64,000 bases of DNA from Phycomyces blakesleeanus NRRL 1555(-). Taxonomy: Eukaryota > Mucoromycota > Mucoromycetes > Mucorales > Phycomycetaceae. A model generated the notes under the pieces. The model was given only the letters and a program-made list of their open reading frames with translations. It was not told the DNA's origin and did no database searches. Of the stretch, positions 63,455-64,000 are shown one piece after another. How positions within the stretch are numbered: position 1 is the stretch's first letter; each line of letters starts with the position of its first letter. The DNA is taken from the NCBI RefSeq assembly GCF_001638985.1, contig NW_017265169.1:154377-218376 (forward strand), written 5' to 3'. The translations under genes were made by a program, and so were the position numbers.

Positions 63455-64000
63455 GAACGTATAATAATAAAGTGAGAAAGCAAAGAAATAAAAAAGAGAC
63501 ACGAAAACAAAAGAAAAGAAAATGAGTTGAAGAGGAGGAGTCTCGTTATTTTTGCGCTTTGCGAATAAGAGTTCGGCGTTTTTTTATGTGACTGTGTACG
63601 CCTTGCTTGGGTCCACTTACTCACCGAGAGGCTTTTTGTGAAGCACAGCACAACATGCTAATCAAGAACTGTTATTGATTTGATCACCTCAAGCTGAATG
63701 AATTACGTTTGTAAACATAAATCTTAAAGTTGTTGTAGCAATTATTCATGATTAAAAAGGGTCTCTAAAATTTTTGATCATTGATACCACTCCTCACATG
63801 TTTTCCCCATTCTACTCAAACGAGGTATTCAAAAAGAAATCATTTGAGATGAATCAATAGAAAATTGATCGGTTAGCTTTCGAAAGTTCTTTTTAGCTTT
63901 AAAAATAAATCCTTTTTTAGTAAAAGGAAAGAAAAGCATGTATAGCATCGTGGTTCAGTTTATAAATAAGTGCTATTTTAACTACAAAGCCCTAAATATA
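63455..64000. other. Intergenic, right end of window
   Basis: Upstream of the F-box/DUSP gene. AT-rich with no frame of note. The last about 50 bases contain a stretch that resembles the start of a tRNA-Gly/His gene but does not continue as one (see rejected). Confidence 0.6.

Noticed and set aside
63946..64000. tRNA-Gly/His-like start (GCATCGTGGTTCAG)
   Set aside because: The following sequence does not form D or anticodon arms; the match stops after about 14 bases.

Overview
The window is nuclear DNA of an early-diverging fungus, most likely a Mucoromycota (Mucorales-type) species. The evidence is short GT-AG introns (mostly 50-150 bases) breaking almost every conserved gene, AT-rich gene-free stretches full of microsatellites, and fungal proteins such as a PFA4-type palmitoyltransferase, a SAT4/HAL-type kinase, LCB1, TSR2 and an MNN-type mannosyltransferase. 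There is also a FAM72 protein and what looks like a decayed Fanzor (TnpB-like) relic. All gene models below were built by hand by joining reading frames at splice sites and matching remembered family motifs. No database search was possible.

Layout. 1-615: 3' end of a GT71-type mannosyltransferase. 5.1-6.5 kb: DHHC palmitoyltransferase. 7.5-9.4 kb: glutamine-rich protein ending in a FAM72 domain. 11.5-14.2 kb: a compact cluster of a PARP-type zinc-finger protein, TSR2 (minus strand) and RPA3; TSR2 and RPA3 share a 247-base promoter carrying MluI cell-cycle box motifs. 14.7-16.6 kb: SAT4/HRK1-type kinase. 17.5-21.1 kb (minus): HRI-type eIF2alpha kinase. 22.6-24.5 kb (minus): membrane SH3 protein. 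26.3-26.8 kb: small secreted protein. 26.8-32.3 kb: gene-free. 32.3-33.0 kb: HMG-box protein, followed by a 368-base TA-flanked MITE. 34.1-36.8 kb (minus): RhoGAP with two C-terminal hydrophobic segments. 36.8-40.6 kb: gene-poor, with the Fanzor-like relic.

Second part. 40.6-41.6 kb (minus): UMP-CMP kinase. 43.4-43.8 kb (minus): small proline-rich protein with a possible myristoylation start. 44.4-47.6 kb: divergent lipoate-protein ligase and TAD3, separated by a promoter with a G-quadruplex-type tract. 49.2-51.2 kb: ALMT/FUSC-type membrane protein. 52.3-54.4 kb (minus): intronless Kelch-BTB protein. 55.7-59.4 kb: SKI8 and LCB1 in tandem. 60.9-62.0 kb: BTB protein. 62.3-63.5 kb (minus): F-box protein with a DUSP-like tail.

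The genes are unrelated housekeeping and regulatory genes, not a pathway cluster: translation and RNA (HRI, TAD3, TSR2, SKI8), DNA replication (RPA3), lipid, lipoate and nucleotide metabolism (LCB1, lipoate ligase, UMP-CMP kinase), and signalling or membrane proteins. The most notable points are the FAM72/polyglutamine fusion, three GC-AG introns with the same AG|GCAAGT donor, a first coding exon that is only the ATG (SKI8), the MITE, the Fanzor-like relic, and the cell-cycle box promoter of RPA3.
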